A DNA stretch of 64,000 nucleotides from Mactra quadrangularis. Taxonomy: Eukaryota; Mollusca; Bivalvia; Venerida; Mactridae. The stretch is taken from contig CM046294.1 in the NCBI GenBank assembly GCA_025267735.1, positions 38,501,570 to 38,565,569 on the forward strand, given 5' to 3'. Both the position numbers and the translations under genes were made by a program. Below, piece by piece: positions 1 through 10,800 of this stretch; the first letter of the stretch is position 1; every line of letters begins with the position of its first letter. Under the pieces are notes generated by a model, which searched no databases, was not told the origin of the DNA, and saw only the letters and a program-made list of their open reading frames with translations.

Positions 1-347
1 TTTTACCAATACATGATTTTTACCCAGTGGTTAAATTTGACCAACGTCTATACAATCGGCCGCTGATGTATTGCATTTTATATAATCTTAGTTCAAATGT
101 ATGTCAATGACAAACTAGATATCTAATCGCATCTTTAAAAGTATAAATATACCCATTTTAAGATATCTTTCTTTAATATTGTGCTATTACCTTAATGTTA
201 ATGGTAAAGGTTACTGAATGAAATTTAAGTATGAACAAGTAAATGAATAAATGCTATTTTCACAATCGTTTTTGTTAAGTTGGAATGGACGTATATGTAC
301 TTATAATAAATATTATTTCAAATCACGTGAAGGTTTAAACAAACAAT

Positions 348-2639
348 ATGGCGACGGGAGGGTTTGATTTTAGAGGCGCATCAGATGAAGTATTTGTTCA
401 TTTGTGTTCAGTTTGTATGATGACCTACATATTTAATGAAGCCAGTGTATACTGTGAGGATTGTAAACATTACTATTGTGATAATTGTGTAGACCTTCAT
501 AAAACTGTTCCAGCGTTAAACGATCATGTTCTATTAACTACCAGAGATCGAGGAAAGTTACCAAGTCTACCAACTTCAAGATGTGCCAAACATACAAAGA
601 ATGTTATTGATATGTATTGTCAATATGACGATGAAGTGGGATGTATTAAATGTATGACCATAAATCACAGGTAATTCGTTATTTTATTATCCATAACTTT
701 TTTATTTCACCAATTGTCATTTTTTCATATTACTTCTGCATTAAAATGTCATGTTTTAGTAAACCGTGTTTTTGAGTCAATACAAAGTTTTTTTACAGAT
801 TCTATACATTTGAACTGTACTGTGTAAATATCAGAGTTAGACACCCTGTCATCATTGAGCAATTTGCATGTTATGTAAAAACGTCCGTTGGCAGCTTGAT
901 CAGATGGTTTAAAAATGCACATGTATGCAAAAGAAGTTATTTTACGCATTTGTAAAACGCCATTTTATCTATACAAATACATGTCATTGTTTGTGAATAA
1001 CATTGGGTTATGTTACGCTAATATTGGGTTATAATTATAAATCTGAAGAAAAAAATAGCAAGTAAAATGCCATACATCAACAGCTTTATATTTCCTATTC
1101 AGGTGAACATACACATGGCACTTTTCGTACACCAATATTGTTTTTAATTTTCAAATGCTTTGACTGTTTAAGGCTTAACTAAAACTAGGCTATAGGGAGC
1201 TTACTAAAGCTAGTGCAAGAATATCGAGTATGCTTGGTAATCGAATTTCCCATTTCTTCTAGTCAGGAATGATATTTCAGGGTTTTTAGTCAGTATTGTA
1301 GAATGTTATGAATACTTTACGTATACATGTACATATAAACATGTCATGTATGTGGTTTTACTTTCAGTGTAAGAACTAACATATTATAACGGACTTTGTT
1401 AAGGACAATACGCATATCGTCCCTGACTTTCTACGAGCAGTAAAGCAAACTCAGATTGATCTAATATCTCGGCTGGTCGTTTTTCATAAAGAGCTTACCG
1501 AGTTACGACAAAACAAAAAAAGATGTCATTGATAGCATTGAGACAACATGATACAAGCTCATAAATATAATTATAATAAATATAAATAATATAATATAAC
1601 AATAATAAGGAAACAAAACGCAGATACTATTCAGAAAGTTGAGGCAAAATTTGATGACCTTAAGGATGATTTGAAAGCTAAGATAACTGTCTTAAACAAT
1701 GAAATACACAAAATTAATAACCTGCTAAAAGACGTAAGGTCAGTGTCCAATAATATTCCTGAAGTTTTAGTTTTGTCATGGCAAAGTAAGGAAGTTGTTT
1801 CTAAAGCTGAAAAACTAAAAAGTGACATAGAACGTGTAAATATTGGTACAAGATTGGCATTTGACCTTGACAGTTCATATAAAACAGTTCTAAATGGGGA
1901 AATATCTAGTCTAGGCAATGCATATAAAACTCCATATCTATATAGGTTTAATATGATCATGGATATAAACCATAATGGTTTTACGAATGATTCATGTTGT
2001 TCGCCTGATGGTTCAGTATTCTTTACTGATATGAACAGCAAGTAAATACATCGTATTTGTCCTACAACACTTAAAGTTGTTGAAAAACTAAAACTTCGAT
2101 CTTTAACAGGAGCTGTGTGTTGTGTATCAGATTATAAAATCGCTGTAAGTCTCGATTCAACAAGTCAGATGATAAATGTTTTTGGTAAACTTAAGGGTTT
2201 ATATTATTTTAAAGATATGTTCTACGCTACAAGTTTTGACAGTGAATATAAGTATGGCACGGATGGTAGACTGCTGACACTTTATTTAAAATATCCAGAT
2301 GGAAAAAATATATTTTCTGAAATTTATAATCTAGTAGTAAATCCAATAAACGATTGTATACATGTCGCTGACATTAAAAATGCTGTTATTACCATGAACG
2401 TTGTTAAAGGCAATATATGGGGACACTGGGGTATATGTGTAGATCAGTATGGACATGTGTTTGCTAGTGGTAGCGGGTCAAACAATATTATACAACTCAG
2501 CTGTGATGGTAGATATATTACAACTGTTATCAGTGAAGGACTGGGTGGACCACAAGGAATATGTTTTGATATAACAAGAAAAAGATTTTACATTAGTGAA
2601 TCTATTAAACTTTATGAAGTAGAACATGTAAGAATATGA
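348..2639 (+). pseudogene. Broken B-box / coiled-coil / NHL (TRIM-like) gene
   Basis: Exon 1 (348-670) is intact and encodes about 108 residues with two B-box zinc-binding modules: an N-terminal Cys-rich box (C20, C23, C36, C39, C44, C47) and a B-box2 of the C-x2-H...C...C-x2-C...H type (from residue 79). It ends at a clear GTAATT donor. A matching acceptor lies at 1365-1367, but the following coiled-coil segment is broken. There is a frameshift near 1384-1392, another near 1515-1550, and an AT-rich insertion at about 1555-1620. The frame then stays open from about 1622 (coiled coil, then beta-propeller repeats) except for an in-frame TAA at 2043-2045. Downstream of that stop the same frame continues to 2639 with NHL-like blades (GICVD...G, GPQGICFD). 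The layout matches the large B-box/NHL families of bivalves (TRIM56/TRIM71-like, no RING seen). Alternatively exon 1 could still be used by a transcript. Family assignment is by motif reading only. Confidence 0.72.
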
Positions 2640-2796
2640 GTTCATCACTACTTGATTTATATACATGCATATTCATTGTATATTAAATTGGGATTGCTAA
2701 TGAACTTGAAATATTGTTTGACTTTTAATGATGAAAAAAATCCTGTTTAAGAGGTAGAATGACTTTTGTACAAATACATATATTCAGTAATCAAGA

Positions 2797-3290
2797 TTCT
2801 AACATAGGCACGTGCGTTTTCACTCTTTATTTAATGTGACGTGATCTATGCTTTATTATTTAACAAAATATAGCTCGTGACGGCTGTTGAAATTTTACTC
2901 CCCACGTTAAATGTGCAAAGCCGAAAATGGCGCCCGAGTTTATAAGGGTTGACTTTTACAATTTGGTTTCTATTCTATAATTAAGATTCTAATATTTTTT
3001 GTTCGGAATAAGAAACACCTATCCGTGAGAATTGTGTAAATAAAAACTATTTTCGGCCTTTGCACTGGGGTGGATTTCAACAGCATGACTTTTCTGACAG
3101 TTAAAAATAGTTCTGTAAATATATCTTTTCTACGGATGTATTTTACGATGTTAGAATAGAAATAACTTACAGTTGTCTATATTTTGCTAAAGCACTCGTG
3201 ATTTAATCTTACGCGCATCGAAACTCGTGCCTATATTTTATTAGACAACAAAATATAGACAACTGTAAGTTATTTCTTAAATAAAATATG
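2797..3290. mobile_element. Dispersed repeat family A, copy 1, with terminal palindrome
   Basis: About 490 bp that recur almost base for base at 42085-42620. The element opens with TTCTAACATAGGCACG and contains a matching inverted ATGTTAGAA near 3148. It ends in a palindrome (about 3159-3277) whose arms read AACTTACAGTTGTCTATATTTTG and its reverse complement. This copy has lost about 70 bp of the left palindrome arm compared with the copy at 42 kb. No coding capacity; non-autonomous DNA-element character is inferred. Confidence 0.8.
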
Positions 3291-3299
3291 CATATTTAC

Positions 3300-6200
3300 A
3301 TATGATCGTTTATACATTCATTTTTTATAGGTTGTGGCAGTATCATTATTACTGTTTTCTAAAAATGACCGTCTGGTATGAATACATACACATTTGCATG
3401 CTTTACTCTGTCAAAAAACTAAATAAGGGATAATAGTAAAAAAATTATTTGCATATTCTTCTTATACATCAACAAATATATCACATTACTGCGTCTTTAA
3501 GGAAATGTTTATTAGACAATCACTTAGTTTATTACATGCCTTTATTACTGTGAAGCTGTTTCTGACTATTTTGTCGCGGTCCTACCTATTTTACGACAAA
3601 ATGTTCTATCTACCATAGCTGACACATTGAACATTCACATAAGGGAGGTAAGTACTTAGTATATTAAATGCTTAGTCAATAGTCAAATTGTCAAAACTAA
3701 TGAACATTTTATGACGTCGTTGATTTCTTTAGTAACTGCTGTAGTAAGTTCGAATGACTTGATTGACGTTTCGTTTTCTATTTCCCTTTTGCATGTTTGC
3801 TTCATTTAATTTTTTTACTACATGTGCAAACTATCTAGATATTTTTAATTGTAAAATTGCGTTGTCCTATAATGGAATTTAAACTGTGCAGATATATTTA
3901 TTTATTACGCAATGGTAAATATATATAAGTATATACAACATTTCTGAGTATATATCTTGATTATTAATAGAAGACATAATTTTTGCTTGTTATCTAATCC
4001 AATATTTCAAAAACACATAACCAACTTAACCAATGTAACAAATTTTAACACATCATACACCCAAACAGTGTTTTGTATAGGACAGTTAACACTTAAAAAC
4101 GCAAATTTCTTCATAGATTTTGTTAGAGAACTAGTCCAATGGAAGAACGTTGGCATAGGGAATTCAGTTGCCCAAGTGCCGAACGCCTGTAAGAGCACTG
4201 CTAATTTACTTGAAGAAGAAACTTACCTGAAATTGTGTCAGTCCACTAAGGTGTAAATACAGATACCAGCTATAATCGGATACTTCCATTGCAACTCAAT
4301 AGAGGCTGCAAATAAGCAATGCCAAATACTAGAATCCACATGATAAGCGATAATATCTGTTAAGATAGTGGATGTGCATTAGCCCAAAACATATACTTTT
4401 AACCCTACTATCCATAAGTAATGGCAAAACCCTGATCGGATAGTTCTGTCCTGTAAATGTAGGAGTTGGAATGAAGGTTTCCATAATAAATTGTCTTATA
4501 GCTATCCATGTCTTAATTAGTAGTATGTAATTGCCAATACATGATATCACACTTAGTCATCTATCCAATTTAGCATGCAATTAGAGATCATTAAAAAGTA
4601 TTAAATATCGCCTTTATCATGATTATATTCATCTTTACATTTAATAATATCAACTCAATTCATCCCTAGTGTCGTTTTTGAAATATGCTTTATTTTTTTA
4701 ATCAACAGCATTGTTGTCATAAAAAGTATTTCAAAGACAACTATGTATTTGTTTGACCGTATATTAAAAGAAAACTTAAATACCGATCGAGAAGCACTCA
4801 ATGGAGTTGACTATGATTTTTTAAAACTTATTTAGATTGGTCCCTAATATTTTAGAAAAATGATGACAAATACATCAATCAGGAAGCTATATAGCGTGGT
4901 TAAATTCTACTAAAATGGTATTGCTGGTTTTTGATTATTCATTTTATAAATTGATATTTAGCCGCTGAATATAACTTTGTGAAAGCCGCTTCAACTTAAA
5001 TGGTGAAACTTAGCAAAGTCCTCCATGTATACATCTGCTTTCGTGGAGATGCGTTTGTAGCAGTGTTTCGTATCAGGGGATACGCACCGATTTCGGTCGT
5101 AGAAGGATGAATCCGTTCCAGTGCCTTCAATATTTAAATAGTTAATATCAAATGTCTTGGTATAGGAAAAAGTTGATGATGATGAACCTTTTTTCGGAGG
5201 GTGAGTCAAATTGTAAAATAATTGTCCAGAAAAAAAGAGAAAGGCGAATAAGACACCGTTCTTTACCTATCTAAATGTTGATAAATTGCGCCACATCGAG
5301 TTTAACATAAACAATGTAATATCACTAACTTTGCAAAACAATCTATGAGGTAAATATGCAATGTTTATGTATCATCATTTACAAAATGTAACTTTATATT
5401 TACATTGTAACATCACGTTTATTGAGTTTCTTACTGTTTTACTGTCTTACTGTTACTGTAACATCATGTATATGTATAAGCGAGGTAATACGTACTTTGC
5501 AAATGTTAAAGTGTGTACTGCATTACTCCCCTGATAATGCATTAAATATTGTAGCTCGATCACGTAAAATGTTCTCAACAACTTTGATGAATCAATCTCA
5601 AGTTAACACTTGTCACCTATTCTGCATTAGCATGTCTGTTTCTTGCCGAAGGGAACGACGAGGTGTTTTTTTGGATGTGGATCTAACCATGCGGAGCTGA
5701 CCATCTAAATATTACTAGTTTAACGCCGTTATGTAATGGTAACGGCTGCTGAGCTGAATAGTCATTCCATATTGTATATACATACATTAATAAACATGTA
5801 TATTATTCATAAAACAAGCAAGTTTACTTTGTTATTTATTTCTGAATAAACAGTGACAAAGCAGTGTACAGCAATAGGTCAAACAGTGTCAAGCAAATAA
5901 CAAATTAGCAATTAAGGAGACCCGATTAAAGGAAAATACATAGTAACATAATGTCATAAGATTAATTAATAATTACGTGAAGCAAACTATTGTAACATAT
6001 GGTACTTTACGTGACAATTAAATGATGATTAAGTCACATTGCGAAGGTCATCTTGTCGTCCATTTCACTGTCGCTGGATAACATAATTGACAATTCGCCG
6101 GACCTGCCATTTCTGAATATTCATACTCCGATCACCAAAGAAAGGATGGTCGTATTATTGGAAAAAAATAGTCGCTTGTCTTTGGACTTAGGACTCCTTT

Positions 6201-7340
6201 TCTGCACATATAAGCCGCTTGTCTGTGGGCATGGGTATTGTAGCCTCAGCGTAATGACAGAGCTAACGATAGAATTACCGTATTCTTGCACAAAAACAGT
6301 CGTTTGTCTTTGGACTTAGATTTACTTTGCTATACAGATTAGCTGCTTATCTGAGGTCGTGGGTATACTAACTCCGGCGGAATGACAGTGCTATACCACG
6401 GTTTGAAACTAGTCCTTTGTACATATACACATCAGTGCCTTACTGGATAAAAAGTTAGGTAAAGGTGTTTCCGTAGAACATGATTAATATTCAACTCAAA
6501 GAAGATAAACATTGTTAAATTTACATGTGGCATACTAATAAAACATTACATAACATTTTTGTTGCATCAGTCACAACCATTAGCTTGACCGGATAGAGAT
6601 AATAAAAATTGAACAATGGTCTAGCCTCGTTTTCAGGCTTTTTAAAAAAAAAGTTTTGATTATCCGTTTTTTTATTCTAAATTGTGTCTGTAAGTCTTTG
6701 GCAGGTATAAAAACCCTCCTTTTTGCATAATTATAATGCGATAATCTGTAAATACGATTACGTATAAGTAGACGAAGATCCACTACCGTGACAGACCTGA
6801 ATCATCACAAACATTTACACAATATCAAAACTAAAAACAACTAAATAAAGACATTAAAATCAAATATACAAAGAATAAGCATCACAATGAATTAGTTCTT
6901 TTTTAACAATATCACAAAATATCTTAAGGTGCTATAACATAAAACATAATAAATATTACAACGCATACACTATGTTACTGAATAGTATCATTTAATTTTA
7001 ATTTAAACTTGTCCAGAGTTCAATGTTGATTGAATTATTACCAAGTGTCCAGTTGCATTATTGTGTTGAATAAAACTAATGTATTGTATAATCTTTAACA
7101 CTATATTATGTCACGGAATTTACTGTTTATAGTTTCAATTAATTATACAACATTTTTAATCATATCAAAAGTAGACTTAAGCATTGCAATATATTAAGAT
7201 CATATTTGTTTAAATTGTAATGTCATAAGAAACGATCATCTGAAAAAAGTTAGTTCATACCATGTATACACAATTTAGTTAAGTATTATTTGTTATTTAG
7301 ACAAGCGAAACTTTTATCACTAAATGCTCTAATACAGATG
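3300..7340. other. Non-coding DNA downstream of IgSF-1, duplicated at 32.6-36.8 kb
   Basis: No convincing gene. The short open frames here (for example 3957-4256, 5422-5700, 6053-6319) are not kept open in the duplicate unit and show no recognisable domain. About 5.0-7.3 kb is very similar to 34.4-36.8 kb, including a pair of ~125-bp direct repeats (about 6170-6295 and 6297-6405) sharing TCTTTGGACTTAG and GGAATGACAG-type cores. A stretch ending in AACGCCGTTA (5713-5730) resembles the 3' tails of the SINEs in this window, in reverse orientation. Confidence 0.6.
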
Positions 7341-7357
7341 TTTAAATTTGATACATG

Positions 7358-7363
7358 TTTATT
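7358..7363 (-). terminator. Candidate poly(A) signal of IgSF-1
   Basis: AATAAA on the minus strand about 320 nt past the stop codon. The same hexamer is kept at the matching place in IgSF-2 (36757-36762). No transcript evidence is available, so this is only a positional candidate. Confidence 0.35.
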
Positions 7364-7682
7364 ACAGTTGGTTATCGAGGTAAATATGTAAAAACAAAAC
7401 AAACAAAAAAATAAACACACGTATATCACTTAACAAAACCAGTAAAAAATATTGAAAACCTTAATACAAAGTAAAATACAAATAAAACATAGTGCAAATA
7501 TGAAAAGATGAAATACATGTTTGAAATGTATTAGTAATAAAAAGTTAATAGGTTGCACTCTATAAGCGAATTAAGTATAACACACATACATCTATATTCA
7601 GTAAAAGTTCGTCAAGTTTTTACTCTTCAATTCATACTCATTGTACGCGCTGATTACTACACAATATATTATGTTATGCGTT

Positions 7683-7853
7683 TTATTTCTGTTCCTCTTC
7701 ATCACTTTCAGGAAGTGGTTCAGCTTTCTTTGTAAAATCAACAAGATCATACGGTGTAGGATCATCACCAAGAATAACCATCTTCTCCCCTGGTGGTTTA
7801 TCTTTGAATATAAGATCAGCATAAATCAAGCCATCTTGGTTGACAATCTTCAA
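7683..7853 (-). CDS. IgSF-1 exon 17: ITIM and ITSM-like C-terminus
   Basis: Residues 1106-1161, stop TAA at 7683-7685. The exon contains LIYADL, which fits the ITIM consensus (I/V/L/S)xYxx(I/V/L), and TPYDLV, which fits the ITSM consensus TxYxx(V/I), 24 residues apart, then an acidic ESDEEEQK end. The spacing and order recall vertebrate inhibitory receptors (PD-1, Siglec type). Function is inferred from motifs only. Confidence 0.9.
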   Translation of the reverse strand: MKIVNQDGLIYADLIFKDKPPGEKMVILGDDPTPYDLVDFTKKAEPLPESDEEEQK

Positions 7854-10800
7854 CTGTAAATTAGATTATAAATTTTGATCATAAAATGTGTGATACTATA
7901 AATTAGTTTTACAGCGATAACTCAATCAAAAGCATGTACAGGTTTTTGAATGAATGTTAGTTTCGATATATTACGATATTTAAAACAAAAAACAATGCAA
8001 CCAAATCATTTAAAGTATTTTCTGTATTGAAATAAGATGAGACAAATGGATAAATGGAAGTTAATGGTCAACACAAATTGGGATTTGCAACTTACTCTTG
8101 GATCATTCAAACATGGTATTTATATATCAGATTGTTTACCTTTGGTTGTTTTGCTGGTGGTTTTGGTGGAAGTTGTTTGCCAGCATCTTTCTTATTTGGA
8201 TTATTCTCAAGTTCCACATTCTCGTATACATCACCTATTGTTGTATTATATATGTATAATATAACATAAGATATATACCCTTATATACCTAAATTAGAGT
8301 TGTAAATTTAGACACAGTTATTTGAGAAAAAAATGCAGTGTGTTTACTCCATGTATTAAAAAGATTATTATTTGCATAAGCCAATACAGTAAATTTTTGT
8401 CAAAATATTATGAATGGGTTAAAAATGAACGATTTTGTTAAGTTGCTTGTGTTTTATGCATCGTGTGTGCTTAGATACTATTTAAGACTAAATACGCGAA
8501 CAATCCACCTACGTATCTACAATGGATAAGTCCAGAACTCTTGACTAAGTTATAACTTTAAAATGTACTTAACATTGTACTTTGATGCGATTGTGAAAAA
8601 CATAATTTACGTCTATCATCTTATATTACAGAAAATGATAAAATCTATCATACATACCTTCCTTTTGTTTGCCTTTTTCGATTGTAGATTTACCTTTTCC
8701 TCCCTTACCTAAAACAACCCATCATACAATTATAACATTCAAACAAAATATGTATTCATTGTATTGTCATGTTACATGATACTCAAACTTAAGAATTTAA
8801 ACAAAAGAAATTATCCGGATGAAATTTGGAGAACTCTAACAAAGCAAATTTAAAGTAGGAATATATATTTATGTACAGTTTGTTTACATCTCCATTCAGT
8901 ACAATTACTGCATGAATAGATATGACCTTTCAATTCATACGTATGACACGGAAGATTAATAATATACCTTGTCCCTTTGTCTTGTTCACGACAGAATATA
9001 TGTCTCCATTACCCGCGGCATTGGTTTTATTAGGTTTTACTGGTTTAGAGTAAATATCAGTTGTTGTTGAGGCTGATGTTGAGGCAACTGGTGCAACATT
9101 ACTTGATGATGCATACATTGGATTGTCTACTAAACCTGTAAATATAAATACATAATTTTGGAGAACATAAATTTACGTTTAGGTATGCTGAAAAGAAATA
9201 TCTTCCTCAAAGTACAATTAATCATTTATGTGGTATTTATGAGGCAATACCTTTAGAAAAATGTAGAGCGCAGGATTTGTAATTTACATTTAGATTCTTG
9301 ATGATGTGTTATAATATGAAATGTGAATATTTAAGATAGATTTACATCTGAAGATAGAAAAGCAGTTTGCTGTCAAAACTGAAGTTTTCCAGTCATGAAA
9401 ATGCAATTCTGTTACATTATTGGAAAAATAATGGTGCTTTAGATTTTGTATTTAAGTATTAGTAAAAGTACAAATGCAGAGATTGATGTTTATGAAAAGC
9501 ATTTGTTAACTTTTTACGCATGCTAATTCTTAAAGAAAACTGGCAGTAATTTCCTACCCAAACCATTCATGTTGTTGTTTTATACTTACCATCTTCATCA
9601 TCCGAGTCATCAGAAACAGATCTACAATAGATATGAAATAATATATACAGCGTGTATAGTAAAATATAACAGATATTCAATAGAGAATTAGCAATATCAT
9701 AGGTTGAAAATAAATAAGATAGAAATAGCAATGCAATAATTACAAAATGTGTATAGTTCATATCAATTGTATAAAAGTATAGAATTGTTGTACAAAACCA
9801 GTAGTTTTTGATCGGTATTGTTCCATTATTTGTTTTCTTTTGTTGGGTTTAATGCCGTAGCGACACATGTTATATGTCATATAACGGCGGTCAGTCTACC
9901 TAATCACTCCTCTTGGAAAGGCTAAACCTATCTCTGGATTTAGCTGTTAACCAACTACTAAGCGCTTACTTTCGTCAGTGCCTGACAACTGCCCTACATT
10001 ATTAAAAATCATTAGTAGTATGAAGAATGACCGTAGAAATAATTTCATGACCAAGCTCCACGAAAGTATGCCCCGCCTGGGAATCCAACCCACGACCCCT
10101 CGTTCAGTAGACTTGCGGCTTATTGTTACAGTAGATCATTTAAAAATTTATTATACAATCAAATAAACATTGAAATTATTAATTTTATTTAGAATTACCT
10201 TCGAACGTTTTGCCTATCAGCGCCATTTCCTGCAATTTTAAATTATATGAGATATAACAAAATACTATTACAATACTATTCGTATAATATTACAATCAAT
10301 CAAGGAACAAGGAAAATAAAGAAACTCAAGCACACAATGAAACGACAAGATGTATAACTATGGCTATAGTATTTTTTTTTTAAAATGTCTTTTTAAATAT
10401 AGGGTCAACTTGATGTCAACATTTATTGTATTAACGTTGCGTGTAAAATCAGATCTATTGAGTTTAAACGACTAAATACGTGCTTCATTAACAATGACTT
10501 GTTTAGCGTCTATTGTTCAAAAGTGTAGGTACTGTTTCAATTGTTATCTGATTTAGCATTACCCTTACATAGTAAATATTTCTTTACATGCTGTTTACAA
10601 GGAAGAAGAAATAAAATACATAACAATAAAGTAAAGTCTGCCTGTATATAAACTGTTCTTTTAAAATATCTTGTGAATATTCTTTTATTGCGTATCTATT
10701 GTGATATTACAATAGGTAATTATTGCGATGTTTTGCATAAACATTAACATAAATAAACAGGAAGAGAAATTCAGAGTTTTGATCTTATCTTCATACCACC

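Noticed and set aside
3957..4256. 99-codon plus-strand open frame
   Set aside because: Not preserved in the duplicated unit, no domain, no splice or promoter support.
5422..5700. Open frames in the duplicated downstream region (also 34916-35122)
   Set aside because: The two copies differ by frameshifts and have no recognisable domain.
7598..7859. Plus-strand open frames opposite the last receptor exons (also 37024-37255, 8037-8269 and 37433-37665)
   Set aside because: They are shadows of the real minus-strand exons, which have proper splice sites and motifs.
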